From Roseomonas gilardii subsp. gilardii (GTDB lineage: Bacteria; Pseudomonadota; Alphaproteobacteria; Acetobacterales; Acetobacteraceae): a stretch of 64,000 nt of DNA. The notes beneath the pieces were generated by a model. The model searched no databases and had not been told where the DNA came from. It saw only the letters and a list, made by a program, of their open reading frames with translations. The translations under genes were made by a program, and so were the position numbers. Of this stretch, positions 9,159-18,574 are shown piece after piece (within the stretch, counting starts at the first letter, position 1; every line of letters begins with the position of its first letter). Location of the stretch: NCBI RefSeq assembly GCF_023078375.1, contig NZ_CP095554.1, forward strand, positions 3,588,501 through 3,652,500, in the 5' to 3' direction.

Positions 9159-10157
9159 CTATCCTCGCGCCACCCGGCGCTTCCTGGGGCCCAGGACGCC
9201 CAGGATGATCCCGGCCGAGACCAGCGCCACCCCGGCCATGCCGCCCGGTTCCAGCACTTCCCCCAGCAGGGGCCAGGCGGCGATGGCGGCCAGGGCCGGC
9301 ACGAAGGCGGTGATGGTCGTGGCGGTGGCCGCCCCCAACGCGTTCACCGCCCGCGTGTAGAGAAAACTCGCCATCACCGCCGCGATGATGCCCTGATAGG
9401 CGAACTGCCAAAGCACCGGCCCCCAGCCGATGGCGGGCAGGTTGCTCGGCAGGAACAGCCACCAGAGCGGCAGGAAGACCGGCGCCGGCAGCAGCGCCAC
9501 GGACAGCACCGCCGTCAGCGCCGGCACGCGCCAGCGCCGCACCAGCAGCGTGTAGATGGACCAGAACACCCCCGCGAGGAGAAACAGCAGGTCGCCGCGC
9601 CAGGCGCCGGGATGCTCGCCCAGGGTCGCCCCGGCCAGGAACGCGATGCCGAGCGCCACCACCAACAGGGACAGCACGCGCTGCCGTGTCCAGCGCTCGC
9701 CCAGGAAAAGCACGGCCAGGGCGGTGGTGATGAAGGGCAGCGTGCCGATCAGCATCACCCCGGCATGCGAGGTCGGCGCGAAGGCGAAGCCGGCATAGAC
9801 GGGCAGCGCGTAGCCGAAGCCGGCGCAGAAGGCGAGCGCCGCGCCCCGGGCCAGGGACAGGCGCGGCCAGCCCAGCCAGGCCACCACCGCGAGCCCTGCC
9901 AGCAGGCTGCCGGTGAAGCGCAGCGCCGCCATGTCGCCCGCGGTGAAGGCCTGCTTCGTCGAGAGCCGCCCGGACAGCAGGAAGCCCGACCAGCAGACCA
10001 GCACGCCCAGCATGCAGAACAGGCCCAGCCGCCGTTCCCGCGCCTCCACCGCCGCGTCGCGGGCCGCGCGTCCGGCCAGGCCGGCCTCCTCCGCCGGCGC
10101 GGGGCGGATGGTCGGCGGGTCGGGCCGCGGCAGGGGCTGGGTGGCGCAATCGGGCAT
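9159..10157 (-). CDS. EamA/DMT-family transporter
   Basis: 332 residues with a charged, Pro-rich N-terminal tail (about 45 residues) and roughly ten hydrophobic helices beginning LGLFCMLGVLVCWSGFLLSG. Two EamA repeats are visible; the TSHAGVMLIGTLPFITTALAVLFLGERW stretch (about residues 129-156) is typical of the end of the first repeat, and the protein ends in a charged RKRRVARG tail. Drug/metabolite transporters of this type export amino acids, metabolites or drugs from the inner membrane; substrate unknown. It lies 122 bp upstream of the nadE-like gene on the same strand and is divergent from the dioxygenase gene. Confidence 0.85.
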   Translation of the reverse strand: MPDCATQPLPRPDPPTIRPAPAEEAGLAGRAARDAAVEARERRLGLFCMLGVLVCWSGFLLSGRLSTKQAFTAGDMAALRFTGSLLAGLAVVAWLGWPRLSLARGAALAFCAGFGYALPVYAGFAFAPTSHAGVMLIGTLPFITTALAVLFLGERWTRQRVLSLLVVALGIAFLAGATLGEHPGAWRGDLLFLLAGVFWSIYTLLVRRWRVPALTAVLSVALLPAPVFLPLWWLFLPSNLPAIGWGPVLWQFAYQGIIAAVMASFLYTRAVNALGAATATTITAFVPALAAIAAWPLLGEVLEPGGMAGVALVSAGIILGVLGPRKRRVARG

Positions 10158-10265
10158 GGCGGGCGAGACTGCGTCACGTCAGCATCGCTGTCCATTCCTG
10201 CACGGGCCGCCTCCCAGCCCGGAGCCCCTTGCCATCCCTGGCCGGGGCGCGGGACAAATCCGCGT

Positions 10266-11315
10266 ATGAGCCAGACCCTGCCGCGCCTGAGCCCTGGGGA
10301 TTTCGTCGCCTCGCTGACCCTGCCGGATGCGCAGGGCGGAGCCTGGGACGTGACGCACCAGTCCATCGCCCATCTGCACCGCATCCTGTTGCTGCCGCCC
10401 TTCCCGGAAGAGGCGGCGCTGCTGGAAGCGGAGCGCAAGGCCCGCGCCCTCGGCGCCATGCTCGTGCTGGTGGAGGCCGCGCCGCCGGACGGCATCCCGC
10501 GCGAGGAAGCGCTCTCCCGCGTCTTCGATCCGGAGCGGCAGCTCGCCGGCATGCTCGGCCTTGGGGCGAAGGGTGGCGCCGCGGTGCTGCTGGCGCGTGG
10601 CAAGATCGGCCATGTCGCCGCTGGCCCCGGGGCGCTGGAGGAGGTGCTCGACACGCTGGTACCGCCTGCCCCGCCAGTGCTGAGGGGCACTCCGGCCCCG
10701 GTGCTGATCATCCCCGATATCCTGGAACCGCCGCTGGTCTCGGCCCTGCTGCGGCACTGGCAGGCCGGGGAGAAGGTGAAGGACCGCGTGGCCAGCGCCG
10801 CCGGGGCCGCCAAGGCCGCCGCCAGCATCAAGCGGCGCGCGGATGTCGCGCTGGACGACCGGCAACTCTACGCCACCTTCGCCGAGCGCCTGAAGCGGCG
10901 CGTGCTGCCGGAGATGATGCGGGCCTTCCGCTTCCGCGCCGCGAGCTTCGAGCCGCCGCGCATCGGCTGCTATGATTCCGCGGAGGCCGGGGCCTTCGGC
11001 GCGCATCGCGACAACCGCACCCCCTTCACCCGCCACCGCCGCTTCGCGCTCAGCCTGAACCTCAACAGCCAGGGGATGGATTACGACGGCGGCACCCTCA
11101 CCTTCCCCGAATTCGGCCCCGACCGGTACGCGCCGGAGGCCGGCGGCGGCGCGGTCTTCTGCTGCGACCTGCTGCATGAGGCACTGCCGGTCACGCGCGG
11201 CCGCCGCTTCGCGATCTTCACCTTCTTCACCGATGCCGAGGGCGCGCAGGCGGAGCAGGAGATGATCCGCCAGCGCGGCGCAGGCCAGGAAGGCGCTGTC
11301 CGGATGCAGGGCTGA
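10266..11315 (+). CDS. 2-oxoglutarate/Fe(II) dioxygenase with peroxiredoxin-like N-terminal domain
   Basis: 349 residues from the ATG at 10266. The C-terminal half (about 155-349) is a prolyl-4-hydroxylase-like double-stranded beta helix: iron ligands His247 and Asp249 (GAHRDN), distal His304 (LLHEAL), and the 2-oxoglutarate Arg in RGRRFAIFTFF. The N-terminal about 150 residues begin LSPGDFVASLTLPDAQGG and resemble the AhpC/TSA thioredoxin fold, but I see no peroxidatic Cys where it would be expected (LLLPPFPEE). So it looks like a redox-dead Trx-fold domain fused to a hydroxylase. Substrate unknown. It is divergent from the EamA gene (108 bp between starts) and convergent with the chemoreceptor gene. 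Confidence 0.8.
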   Translation: MSQTLPRLSPGDFVASLTLPDAQGGAWDVTHQSIAHLHRILLLPPFPEEAALLEAERKARALGAMLVLVEAAPPDGIPREEALSRVFDPERQLAGMLGLGAKGGAAVLLARGKIGHVAAGPGALEEVLDTLVPPAPPVLRGTPAPVLIIPDILEPPLVSALLRHWQAGEKVKDRVASAAGAAKAAASIKRRADVALDDRQLYATFAERLKRRVLPEMMRAFRFRAASFEPPRIGCYDSAEAGAFGAHRDNRTPFTRHRRFALSLNLNSQGMDYDGGTLTFPEFGPDRYAPEAGGGAVFCCDLLHEALPVTRGRRFAIFTFFTDAEGAQAEQEMIRQRGAGQEGAVRMQG

Positions 11316-11349
11316 GTCCCCCGGCCCGGCCCCGCACCCGGCCCCGCCA

Positions 11350-13668
11350 TCACGCGGCCCGGATCGCCCCCAGGAAGCTGCCCGCCTGGGCGCGCAGGCT
11401 GGCCGCGCGCTCCGACAGGTCGCTGCTGGCGGCCATGATCTGCGCCGCCGCCGCGCCGGTCTGTTCCGCCGCGCCCTGCACCTGGCCGATGGCATCGGCC
11501 ACCATGCCGCTGCCTTCCGCCATCTGCGCCGCCGAGCGGGCGATCTCACGCGTTGTGCTGCCCTGTTGCTCCACCGCCGCCGCGATGGCGGTGGCGATCT
11601 CGCTGGTGCGCTCCACCGTGCTGCCGATGCCCTGGATGGCGGACACCGCCTCGGCGGTCGCCGACTGCATCTGGCCGATCTGCGCGGTGATCTCCTCGGT
11701 AGCGCGGGCGGTCTGGGCGGCCAGGCCCTTCACCTCCCCGGCCACCACCGCGAAGCCCTTGCCCGCCTCGCCGGCCCGCGCCGCCTCGATCGTCGCGTTC
11801 AGCGCCAGCAGGTTGGTCTGCCCCGCGATGTCGGAGATCAGCCGCACCACGTCGCCGATGCGCCCGGCGCTCTCGCTCAGCGAACGCACGATGGAATCGG
11901 TGGACTGCACCTCGCTCACCGCCTGCCCCGCCACGCTCGCGGCCTCGCCGACACGGCGGGTGATCTCGCTGACGCTGGCGGCCATTTCCTCCGCCGCCGC
12001 CGCCACCGCCTGTACATCGGCGCTGGACTGGCGGGAGATATCGGCCACCTGCCGGGCGCGCTCCCCGGAATCCGCGGCGGAGGCGGACACCGCTTCCACC
12101 GCCTGCCGTAGCTCATCGGCACGGCTGGCCACGCCGTCCACCTGCCGGCCCACCTCCGCCTCGAAGACATCGGCCAACCGCGCCTGCTCCGTCACCAGGG
12201 CCCAGCTCAGCATCGGGCCGACATAGCCGCCGGCGGCATCGGTGATGGCCGTGGCGCTCAGGTCGAAGACCTCCCCGCCCAGCGTGATCCGGGTGCGGTG
12301 GGGCAGGCGCGACGGGTCGGACAGGATGGTGCGCGCGCCCTGCGGATGGGCATGGAAGATGTCGATGCTCCGGCCCTTCACCGCCTCCGGCGCGCAGGGC
12401 AGCACGCCGCGCAGCCGCTCCAGCAGCGCGGCCATGCCGGCGTTCACATAGGTGATGCGGAACTCGTCCCTCGGATCGGCGGTCATGATGCCGACCGGAA
12501 GCTGCTCGATCATCTGCCCCCGCGCGAAGGCCTCGCCCACCACTTCGCGCAGCCGTTCCAGCGCCTGGGCGATCGCCCCGATCTCGTCGCGCCGGCCGCG
12601 ATCGGGCACGGGCTGCCGGACATCGCCGCCGGCGATGGCGGCGACCGCCCCGGCGAGGCGGCGCATCGGCGCCCCGATGGCCCGCGCATTGATCCAGCCC
12701 GAGACCGCCAGCAGCAGCGCCACGACGCCGCCCAGGATCAGCGGCAGCTTCCACAAACGCTGGATCGAGCCCGCCACCCCCGCATCCGCCTGGACCACGC
12801 GCGCCGCCAGCGTCTGGCCGGTGCTGTCGCCGATCTCCCGCAGGGCCTGGGCAGCGGGCTGGATCTTCTGGGCCATGATGCCCTCCAGCGCCTCGCCGGC
12901 ACCCAGGATCTCCTCCGTCGCCGCGATCATCTCCCCCGCCAGGCGGCCCGCCTTCCGCACATCCTCCTTCAGCCGCTCCGCCATCGGCACGTTGACGGCC
13001 GATTGCAGATGGACCCTCTGCTGCGCGATGGCCGCGCGGATGCGGCGCGTCTGCTGGCCATCCTGCGTGATCAGGAAGCGCTGCAGCCCGAAGCGGATGT
13101 CGTTCACCGCATTCTGGAAGTTCGCCATCCGTTCGCGCAGTTCGGTGGCCGCGGAATTGCTGTCCGTATCGAACTCGATGGCGCTGAACACGCTTTCCAT
13201 CGCCTGGTCGATCGCGTTGCTGGTGGGATAGAAGCGGTCGTCGCGGGCCTGCAACAGGCGCTGGCGGCTGCCGGCCATCTCATCCACCGCGCCGGCATAG
13301 GCCCGCAACAGCGCGGGCAGTTCCGCCAGCCTCCCCCGCAGCGCGTCCGGCACATCGCGCAGCAGGCCCTCTCCCCGCTCCTCCGCCTGCCGCAGCTGGT
13401 TTCGCGCCCGGTCCCTGACATCCCGCACGGCTTCCCCCGTCTGCGCCGCACGCAGGGTGAGGGCCAGGGCCGGAACCTCCTGGACCGTGTCGGACAGGTC
13501 GTTGAGGCGCAGCGCCGTCCTGCTGGCCTGCGAGAACTCCTCCGCCTGATGGCTGATGCTGCCCGCTTCCTGCCAGATCACGGCCGGCAGCGTCCCGAGC
13601 AGAAGCAGCGTCAGCCCGGCCGAGACGGCCAGTTTCCGCCCCACGGAGAGATCACGATACAGGCGCAT
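11350..13668 (-). CDS. Methyl-accepting chemotaxis protein
   Basis: 772 residues from the ATG at 13668 (a GTG at 13683 is in frame). TM1 is near residues 12-30, a helical periplasmic ligand-binding region spans to about 300, TM2 is [19 protein letters not shown] near 306-324, and a HAMP segment ([20 protein letters not shown]) follows. A PAS-like cytoplasmic segment ([20 protein letters not shown]) sits between HAMP and the signalling domain, whose hairpin tip [19 protein letters not shown] is intact near residue 615. It signals to CheA/CheW at the inner membrane. No che genes are nearby, so it is an orphan receptor here; ligand unknown. Confidence 0.92.
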   Translation of the reverse strand: MRLYRDLSVGRKLAVSAGLTLLLLGTLPAVIWQEAGSISHQAEEFSQASRTALRLNDLSDTVQEVPALALTLRAAQTGEAVRDVRDRARNQLRQAEERGEGLLRDVPDALRGRLAELPALLRAYAGAVDEMAGSRQRLLQARDDRFYPTSNAIDQAMESVFSAIEFDTDSNSAATELRERMANFQNAVNDIRFGLQRFLITQDGQQTRRIRAAIAQQRVHLQSAVNVPMAERLKEDVRKAGRLAGEMIAATEEILGAGEALEGIMAQKIQPAAQALREIGDSTGQTLAARVVQADAGVAGSIQRLWKLPLILGGVVALLLAVSGWINARAIGAPMRRLAGAVAAIAGGDVRQPVPDRGRRDEIGAIAQALERLREVVGEAFARGQMIEQLPVGIMTADPRDEFRITYVNAGMAALLERLRGVLPCAPEAVKGRSIDIFHAHPQGARTILSDPSRLPHRTRITLGGEVFDLSATAITDAAGGYVGPMLSWALVTEQARLADVFEAEVGRQVDGVASRADELRQAVEAVSASAADSGERARQVADISRQSSADVQAVAAAAEEMAASVSEITRRVGEAASVAGQAVSEVQSTDSIVRSLSESAGRIGDVVRLISDIAGQTNLLALNATIEAARAGEAGKGFAVVAGEVKGLAAQTARATEEITAQIGQMQSATAEAVSAIQGIGSTVERTSEIATAIAAAVEQQGSTTREIARSAAQMAEGSGMVADAIGQVQGAAEQTGAAAAQIMAASSDLSERAASLRAQAGSFLGAIRAA

Positions 13669-14163
13669 CCAAACCCCCAGCACTCAAATGCGGGAAGGAT
13701 GGAGTGGAAAGGTGAAATGCCGGTGAATGCCGGAAGGTGCCTGTGCCACGGAATTCCGGCGCCAAGGATCAGGTGATGCATCGGAAGTATCAAATTCCGT
13801 ACTCTTTCTCATTGCGCGAACCGATGGCAAAGTTCGGGAGCAAGAGAGCGCCTTTCGCCACAGCCTGGGGGACATGCAGCGTGCTGGAGGAATGGAAACA
13901 GCGGTTTCGCCTGTGGTCGCGTCAGGTCGGGAGACCCGGGACGGCGCAGAACATGCAGGCGCTGCTCGCCGCCCAGACCGGGGCGAAGACGGCCCTCGGC
14001 ATGATCGTGGTCGCGCTGACGGTCCTGACCGTCAGGCTGATGGAGGATGCCTGCCGGCATTTCGGACTGGACATCCTCGACGCCACCAGGGGATTTCCGT
14101 TCTTCTGACCCGGGAAGCCCAGGGGTCCCACCACTGCGGGAGCCCCGGGAACGGCGCCCGGGA
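13669..14163. other. Intergenic region upstream of the chemoreceptor gene
   Basis: About 500 bp between two minus-strand genes. The part at 13690-13870 is visibly less GC-rich than its surroundings and should hold the chemoreceptor promoter. The rest overlaps one possible small plus-strand gene (13824-14108). No terminator or repeat was seen. Confidence 0.4.
13824..14108 (+). CDS. Possible small single-pass membrane protein
   Basis: 94 residues if the ATG at 13824 is used. It has a basic N-terminal half (MAKFGSKRAP...EEWKQRFRLWSRQ) and one hydrophobic segment ALGMIVVALTVLTVRLM near residues 61-77, ending DATRGFPFF. It lies alone in the gap between the chemoreceptor and pncB genes, antisense to neither. 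No family recognised and no convincing ribosome-binding site, so it may not be a gene. Confidence 0.3.
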   Translation: MAKFGSKRAPFATAWGTCSVLEEWKQRFRLWSRQVGRPGTAQNMQALLAAQTGAKTALGMIVVALTVLTVRLMEDACRHFGLDILDATRGFPFF

Positions 14164-15363
14164 TCAGCCGGGCCTGCCGCCGCGCAGCAGGAACTCGCGC
14201 CCGACCTTGACCCGCGGCACGCCGTCATAGGCCACGATATCCGCCGTCGCGTAGGTCTCGCTCCAGCGGTCGGGGATGAAGGAGCCGGTGCCGACGACAT
14301 CGAGCGGTGCCCTGGCCTCCGCCATCACGCGGCACTTGGCGACGGAGAAGCCGGAGGAGACGATGATCCGCACCTTCGGGAAGCCCGCCTCGTCCAGCGC
14401 CTCCCGCATCCGCCAGATGGCGGCGGCGGAGACGCCGGTGCCGACCAGGAAGCGCAGCTCCTCCTCGGTGCGGTAGCGGCGGATGGCACCGGGCATGTTG
14501 CGCTCCAGCACCGCATAGGATTCGCCGGGGTCCAGCGTTTCCAGATAGCGGCCGCCATGCGTGTCCAGCCGCACCGAGATCCGGCCCGCCGCGGCGAGGT
14601 CCGGGAAGCGGCGGCAGACCGCCAGCCCGTCCGTGATCTCCCGCCCGAAATAGTCGGTGAGCACGGTGAGGTCGTCGTCCGGATAGGTCTCGCGGAACAT
14701 CTCCGCGGCACGCAGGGTGGAGCCGGCATAGCCGATCAGCGCATGCGGCATCGTGCCCAGCCCGGCCCCGGTGCCGAACCAGTGCGCGGTGACGTTGCTG
14801 GCATTGCCGACGAAGCCGCGCGCGCCTTCCTTCCGGGCGGCATTGCCGCCGGTGGCGGCGGCATAGGCCATCATCTCCTGCATGTCGGCACCGGCGCAGT
14901 GCCGCGCATCCATGGCCAGGAAGGGGGTCTTCGGCAGTTCCAGGCACATCTGGTAGGCGTTGTGGGCGGCGACGCAGGGCGGCCCCACCTGCTGCAGCAG
15001 CAGCGTTTCCAGATCCACCAGCCCCACGAAGGAGCCGGTGACGTAGATCAGCGGATCGCCGGCGCCGACCCAGCTTCCCTCGGGGTGCATCAGATCGATC
15101 TGCACCTCCAGCCCGCGCTCCGCCGTCACCCGCCGCAGCCATTCCAGCGCGAGGCGCGGCGCGGAGATCACCGGCCGGCGCAGGAAGACGGCATAGGTGA
15201 CGCGGCAATCGCCATGCGCCGACACGATCGCCTTGGTGCGGTTGAAGTAGCTGTCGGTGCGGGCGGTGATCTCCGCCTCCAGCGCCGCCCTGCCCCGCGC
15301 CCCGGCTTCCTGTGACCCGGCGTCCTGCGCCCTGGGGGTTGGGTCCGCAGCGGGATCCGCCAT
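14164..15363 (-). CDS. pncB: Nicotinate phosphoribosyltransferase
   Basis: 399 residues from the ATG at 15363 (MADPAADPTP), preceded by GGGAAGG. Type II phosphoribosyltransferase of the NAPRTase family: ITARTDSYFNRTKAIV, QVGPPCVAAHNA, DARHC..ADMQEMMAYAAA, VGNASNVTAHW, VRLDTHGGRYL, IIVSSGFS and GTGSFIPD are the usual substrate and PRPP-binding segments. It makes nicotinate mononucleotide from nicotinate (Preiss-Handler salvage to NAD). It stands alone between the chemoreceptor and DAHP synthase genes, though it belongs to the same pathway as the degenerate NadE homolog 5 kb away. Confidence 0.88.
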   Translation of the reverse strand: MADPAADPTPRAQDAGSQEAGARGRAALEAEITARTDSYFNRTKAIVSAHGDCRVTYAVFLRRPVISAPRLALEWLRRVTAERGLEVQIDLMHPEGSWVGAGDPLIYVTGSFVGLVDLETLLLQQVGPPCVAAHNAYQMCLELPKTPFLAMDARHCAGADMQEMMAYAAATGGNAARKEGARGFVGNASNVTAHWFGTGAGLGTMPHALIGYAGSTLRAAEMFRETYPDDDLTVLTDYFGREITDGLAVCRRFPDLAAAGRISVRLDTHGGRYLETLDPGESYAVLERNMPGAIRRYRTEEELRFLVGTGVSAAAIWRMREALDEAGFPKVRIIVSSGFSVAKCRVMAEARAPLDVVGTGSFIPDRWSETYATADIVAYDGVPRVKVGREFLLRGGRPG

Positions 15364-15521
15364 TCCCTTTTCCTTCCCTCGATCCATCGGCCCGCGCGTG
15401 CCCCCCGGGTGAGGCGCGGCACGGCGTCCTGGCTGTGGCAGGCCGACTGTGGCACGCCAACGGGCGGCCACCCATGCCGCCGGGGCGATGCAGCTCCGCA
15501 CCGCCCCGCCGGGAACGGGGG

Positions 15522-16904
15522 CTACTGCGCGGCCTGGAGCGGCAGGCTGCTCGTGCCTGGCCGGCGGGCCTTGAGCTCCTCGGCCACCAGGAAGGCCAGC
15601 TCCAGCGACTGCTCCGCGTTCAGGCGCGGGTCGCAGGCCGTGGCATAGGAGCGCGACAGGTCCGCCTCGGTCAGCCGGTGCGCGCCGCCCAGGCATTCCG
15701 TCACGTCGGCGCCCGTCATCTCCACATGCACGCCGCCGGGCCAGGTGCCCTCGGCCTGGTGCACGTCGAAGAAGCTCCGCACCTCCCGCAGGATGGCGTC
15801 GAAGGAGCGGGTCTTGTAGCCGCCGGCCGGCACGGTGTTGCCGTGCATCGGGTCGGTGATCCAGGTGACCTTGCGTCCCTCGGCCTTGATGGCGCGCAGC
15901 AGCGGCGGCAGGTGCTGCTCCACCTTGCCGGCGCCCATGCGGGTGATCAGCGTCAGCCGTCCCGGCACGTTGCGCGGGTTCAGCCGCTCGGTGAGGCGCA
16001 GCAGGTCCTCCACCGAGGTGGTCGGCCCGACCTTGAACCCGATCGGATTGGCGACGCCGCTCAGGAACTCGACATGCGCTCCGTCCGGCTGCCGCGTGCG
16101 GTCGCCGATCCAGAGGAAATGCGCCGAGCAGGCATAGTGCCGGCGCGGATGCGTCGAGGGCTCGCGCGTCAGCGCCTGCTCGTAGCCGAGCAGCAGCGCC
16201 TCGTGCGAGGTGTAGAATTCCGTCTCATGGAGCTGCGGCGCGTTCTCCATGCCGCAAGCCTTCATGAAGCGCAGCGTCTCGTCGATGCGCGCCGCGAGGT
16301 CCTGGTAGCGTTCTGCCAGCGGGGAGCGCGCCACGAAGCCCAGGTTCCAGCGATGCACCTGGTTCAGATCGGCGAAGCCGCCGGTGGCGAAGGCGCGCAG
16401 CAGGTTCAGCGTGGCCGCCGATTGCAGATAGGCGAATTCCATGCGTGACGGATCGGGCACCCGGGCGGCGGCGGTGAATTCGGGCCCGTTGACGATGTCC
16501 CCGCGATAGGAGGGCAGCGTCTCGCCATTGCGCGTCTCCGTGTCGGAGGAGCGCGGCTTGGCGAACTGACCGGCCATGCGGCCCAGCTTCACCACCGGCA
16601 GGGAGGCGCCGAAGGTCAGCACCACCGCCATCTGCAACAGCACCTTGAACGTGTCGCGGATGTTGTCGGCCCGGAAATCCGCGAAGGACTCCGCGCAGTC
16701 GCCGCCCTGGAGGACGAAGGCGCGGCCTTCCGCCGCATCGGCGAGGCGGGCGGTCAGGCGGTCGGCCTCCCCGGCAAAGACCAGCGGTGGAAAGGAGGCG
16801 AGCTTCGCCTCCGCGGCCGCGAGGGCGTTGCTGTCGGGGTAGTCGGGCACCTGGCGGATCGGCATGTCGCGCCAGGATCCGGGGTGCCAGTCCTTGCTGG
16901 TCAT
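15522..16904 (-). CDS. Class II 3-deoxy-7-phosphoheptulonate (DAHP) synthase
   Basis: 460 residues, the plant/actinobacterial-type class II enzyme, first step of the shikimate pathway (PEP + erythrose 4-phosphate). Diagnostic stretches: [12 protein letters not shown] (metal-binding Cys), [91 protein letters not shown] and [18 protein letters not shown]. Complete, no neighbours from the pathway. Short tandem repeats lie just upstream (16953-17008). Confidence 0.93.
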   Translation of the reverse strand: MTSKDWHPGSWRDMPIRQVPDYPDSNALAAAEAKLASFPPLVFAGEADRLTARLADAAEGRAFVLQGGDCAESFADFRADNIRDTFKVLLQMAVVLTFGASLPVVKLGRMAGQFAKPRSSDTETRNGETLPSYRGDIVNGPEFTAAARVPDPSRMEFAYLQSAATLNLLRAFATGGFADLNQVHRWNLGFVARSPLAERYQDLAARIDETLRFMKACGMENAPQLHETEFYTSHEALLLGYEQALTREPSTHPRRHYACSAHFLWIGDRTRQPDGAHVEFLSGVANPIGFKVGPTTSVEDLLRLTERLNPRNVPGRLTLITRMGAGKVEQHLPPLLRAIKAEGRKVTWITDPMHGNTVPAGGYKTRSFDAILREVRSFFDVHQAEGTWPGGVHVEMTGADVTECLGGAHRLTEADLSRSYATACDPRLNAEQSLELAFLVAEELKARRPGTSSLPLQAAQ

Positions 16905-16952
16905 CGTTGTGGCGCTTCCGTTTTCGGGGGCGGGACCATAGCTGTGGTTCCG

Positions 16953-17008
16953 CCCCCAGGGAAAGCCCCCAGGGAAAGCCCCCAGGGAAAACCCCTCGGG
17001 TAAACCCC
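16953..17008. repeat. Short tandem repeat, 13-bp unit, upstream of DAHP synthase gene
   Basis: Three near-perfect copies of CCCCCAGGGAAAG (16953, 16966, 16979) and one or two decayed copies (CCCCTCGGGTAAA) ending just before the gor stop codon. The core CCCAGGG-AAG is shared with the repeats on the other side of gor (18474-18524). Confidence 0.85.
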
Positions 17009-17017
17009 AGCCGGGGG

Positions 17018-18412
17018 TCAGGCCTCCTCCCGGCCTGCCTCATCCTCCATATCTCCCGCGCGCCGGGCGGGGGAGCGGAGGGTGACGAACTCCTCGGCGG
17101 CGGTCGGGTGGATGCCGATGGTGGCGTCGAGCTGCGCCTTGGTCAGCCCGTTCACCACCGCCACGGCGAAGCCCTGCAGGATCTCCGGCGCGTCCTCCCC
17201 CAGCATATGGATGCCGAGCAGGCGGTCGGTCCTCGCATCCACCACCACCTTCATCAGGCTGCGCCGCCCTTCCCGCTTGCTGATGGTGTGGCGCATCGGG
17301 GTGAAGCGGGTCAGGTAGATGTCGGTCGGCCCCCGGGCCGCGGCCTCCTCCTCCGTCAGTCCGACGCTGCCGATCGGCGGCGAGGAGAAGACGGCCTTGG
17401 GCACGTTGTCATAGGAGGCCCGGCGCGGCCTGCCGCCGAACAGCGTGTCGGCCAGGGCATGGCCCACCGCCGTCGCCATGGGGGTCAGGTTCAGCCGGTC
17501 CGTGACATCGCCCAGGGCATAGATATGCGGAACGCTGGTGGCGTGGTCCTCGTCCACCACCACGGCGCCGCGCGCATCGACCGCCACCCCGGCCTCCTCC
17601 AGCCCCAGGCCCTGGGTCGCCGGCTCGCGCCCCACCGCCACCAGCACGGCATCGGCCTCCAGCACCCGGCCGGAGGCGAGCTCGACGATCCGCCCGTCGC
17701 CCGCCGCGCCGAAGCCGGTGATGGTCTCGCCCGGGTTGATCTTGATCCCCTGGGCGGTCAGCGCCTCGGCCAGCCCTTCGCGCAGTTCCTGGTCGAAGCC
17801 GCGCAGGGGCCATTTCTGGCGGTAGGTCAGCACCACCTCCGAGCCCAGCGCATGCAGCAGCCCGGCGAATTCCACGCCGATATAGCCGCCGCCGACGATG
17901 ATGATCTTCTCCGGCCGCTTCTCCAGCGTGAAGAGGTCATCGGAGATCATCACGCAGTCGATGCCCGGCAGGTCCGGCCGGATCGGGCGGCCGCCCACGG
18001 CGATGACGATGCGCTCCGCCGTCACCCGCTCCTCGCCGACCTGCAGGGTGTGCTCGTCCAGGAAGCGGGCATGGGCCTCGAAGACCCGGGCGCCGTTGCC
18101 CTCCAGCAGCCGGCGGTAGATGCCGTTGAGGCGCGCGACCTCCTTGTCCCGCGCCGCCTTCAGCACCGACCAGTCATGGCCGCGGTTCTCGATGTCCCAG
18201 CCGAAGGCTGCGGCATCCGCCGCCCACTGCCCGTATTCGGCGGCCTGCACCATGATCTTCTTGGGCACGCAGCCGACATTGACGCAGGTGCCGCCCCAGA
18301 AGCGGCTCTCCGCGATACCCACCCGCGCGCCATGGCCGGCGGCGATCCGGGCGCAGCGCACGCCGGCGCTGCCGCCGCCGATCACGAAGAGGTCGAAGTC
18401 GTAGGAGGGCAT
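17018..18412 (-). CDS. gor: Glutathione-disulfide reductase
   Basis: 464 residues from the ATG at 18412 ([19 protein letters not shown]). FAD-binding GGGSAG at residues 12-17, redox pair in [19 protein letters not shown]-binding second Rossmann ([15 protein letters not shown]), FAD site [15 protein letters not shown], and the C-terminal catalytic His-Glu pair in [11 protein letters not shown]. These features, with the VGCVPKK form of the redox motif, indicate glutathione reductase within the pyridine disulfide oxidoreductase family. Cytosolic, regenerates GSH with NADPH. Flanked on both sides by related short tandem repeats. Confidence 0.92.
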   Translation of the reverse strand: MPSYDFDLFVIGGGSAGVRCARIAAGHGARVGIAESRFWGGTCVNVGCVPKKIMVQAAEYGQWAADAAAFGWDIENRGHDWSVLKAARDKEVARLNGIYRRLLEGNGARVFEAHARFLDEHTLQVGEERVTAERIVIAVGGRPIRPDLPGIDCVMISDDLFTLEKRPEKIIIVGGGYIGVEFAGLLHALGSEVVLTYRQKWPLRGFDQELREGLAEALTAQGIKINPGETITGFGAAGDGRIVELASGRVLEADAVLVAVGREPATQGLGLEEAGVAVDARGAVVVDEDHATSVPHIYALGDVTDRLNLTPMATAVGHALADTLFGGRPRRASYDNVPKAVFSSPPIGSVGLTEEEAAARGPTDIYLTRFTPMRHTISKREGRRSLMKVVVDARTDRLLGIHMLGEDAPEILQGFAVAVVNGLTKAQLDATIGIHPTAAEEFVTLRSPARRAGDMEDEAGREEA

Positions 18413-18473
18413 CCGGAATCCTTGGCTACGGGGGGCGTCTCTGTTCCGGCGCCCTAGGTCGGGCCTTCCGGTG

Positions 18474-18524
18474 CCCAGGGCAAGACCCAGGGGCAAGACC
18501 CGGGGGCAAGGTCCCAGGGCAAGG
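18474..18524. repeat. Short tandem repeat, 12-14 bp unit, upstream of gor
   Basis: Four copies of a CCCAGGGGCAAGA-type unit (18474, 18486, 18499, 18513), varying by one or two bases in the G run, with a further decayed GGGCAAGG at about 18547. It fills the gap between gor and the GH13 gene and resembles the repeat at 16953-17008. Confidence 0.8.
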
Positions 18525-18574
18525 CCCGGCGTCCGGGCCGCGCCGCGGGCAAGGCAGGTCTGCCGCAAGCGGGT

